Source: Streptomyces althioticus
GTDB taxonomy: Bacteria > Actinomycetota > Actinomycetes > Streptomycetales > Streptomycetaceae
Length of the DNA stretch: 64,000 nucleotides
NCBI GenBank assembly: GCA_014649355.1
Contig: BMSW01000003.1
Coordinates: 124,001-188,000, forward strand
Reading direction: 5' to 3'
A program made the position numbers and the translations under genes. Of this stretch, positions 63,831 through 64,000 are shown piece by piece; positions within the stretch are counted from its first letter, which is position 1; each line of letters starts with the position of its first letter. The notes under the pieces are model-generated. The model worked only from the letters and a program-made list of their open reading frames with translations. It had not been told where the DNA came from and did no database searches.

Positions 63831-64000
63831 TCAGCCGGCGTCCGCCGCCTCCCGGACGCGCCTGGACAGCTCGGCGGCGGCGGCGCCCGGGTCGTCCGCC
63901 TCGGTGAGGGCGCGGACCACGACCACCCTGCGGGCGCCGGCGTCCAGCACCTGGTCGAGGTTGGCGAGATCGATGCCGCCGATCGCGAACCACGGGCGGT
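63831..64000 (-). CDS. thiE: Thiamine-phosphate synthase, C-terminal part (5' end outside window)
   Basis: The last 55 residues of ThiE, which joins HMP-PP and the thiazole phosphate to make thiamine phosphate. The sequence [34 protein letters not shown] is the family's strand-and-phosphate-loop end of the TIM barrel. The frame closes with TGA at 63831-63833 and continues off the window on the right. It is followed on the minus strand by metF, the usual Streptomyces order. Confidence 0.9.
   Translation of the reverse strand, partial: RPWFAIGGIDLANLDQVLDAGARRVVVVRALTEADDPGAAAAELSRRVREAADAG

Overview
The window is chromosomal DNA from a high-GC actinomycete, almost certainly a Streptomyces. 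The support is very GC-rich third codon positions, frequent GTG starts, an actinobacterial division and cell-wall (dcw) cluster flanked by divIVA and ileS, a Streptomyces-type DivIVA with a long Gln/Gly/Pro-rich linker, and a gene order (dnaE ... rluD-lspA-ileS-divIVA-sepF-ftsZ ... rsmH ... metF-thiE) that matches the core of sequenced Streptomyces chromosomes. It is a core-genome region: I see no phage, IS element, CRISPR array, tRNA or rRNA.

Layout. 1-9.5 kb: the end of a membrane protein, a hypothetical protein, a LON-N domain protein, a YbaK-type aminoacyl-tRNA deacylase, a 24-residue ribosomal protein (bL37-like), a small membrane protein, an ABC-2 exporter divergent from a TetR plus metallo-hydrolase pair, and a NYN-domain protein. 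9.7-25.8 kb: a 55-residue protein, dnaE, a DUF2252 protein, a membrane protein, a DsbA-like thioredoxin-fold protein, a Tat-exported PhoD-type phosphatase, a dienelactone hydrolase, an MscS channel, an SDR oxidoreductase, a Na+/H+ antiporter, GNAT-rluD (overlapping), lspA and a DksA/TraR-type zinc-finger protein with a long Ala/Lys tail.

26.1-47.7 kb: ileS under a translational T-box riboswitch, then on the minus strand the dcw cluster read leftward from a promoter near 47.7 kb: rsmH-ftsL-ftsI-murE-murF-mraY-murD-ftsW-murG-ftsQ-ftsZ-pgeF-yggS-sepF-yggT-divIVA. Most junctions overlap by 4 bases or have gaps of a few bases, so the genes for peptidoglycan precursors, septal synthesis and Z-ring assembly are translationally coupled. 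ftsZ has its own upstream regulatory region. mraZ, ftsA and murC are not in the cluster, as is usual for the genus.

47.8-64 kb: a beta-carbonic anhydrase, a MoxR-DUF58-transglutaminase operon, DUF3040, a methyltransferase, an HEPN protein of the SAV_6107 family, an unusual ATPase plus YhgE/Pip-type membrane protein plus TetR operon preceded by a 26-bp palindrome, a CrtI-like FAD oxidoreductase, a membrane protein with a Tyr/Gln/Gly-rich tail, metF and the 3' end of thiE.

Most striking points: an IleRS with the class I HIGH signature permuted to G-A-H-H; a single in-frame TTA codon in the YhgE-type gene (bldA dependence); a Walker A Lys-to-Arg replacement in its partner ATPase; a tiny bL37-like gene; two kinds of dispersed and tandem GGGGCGCGGGGAACTGCGCG-type repeats; and many genes with a TANNNT -10 box 6-8 bases before the start codon, suggesting leaderless mRNAs. 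I found no convincing wholly new multi-gene system.
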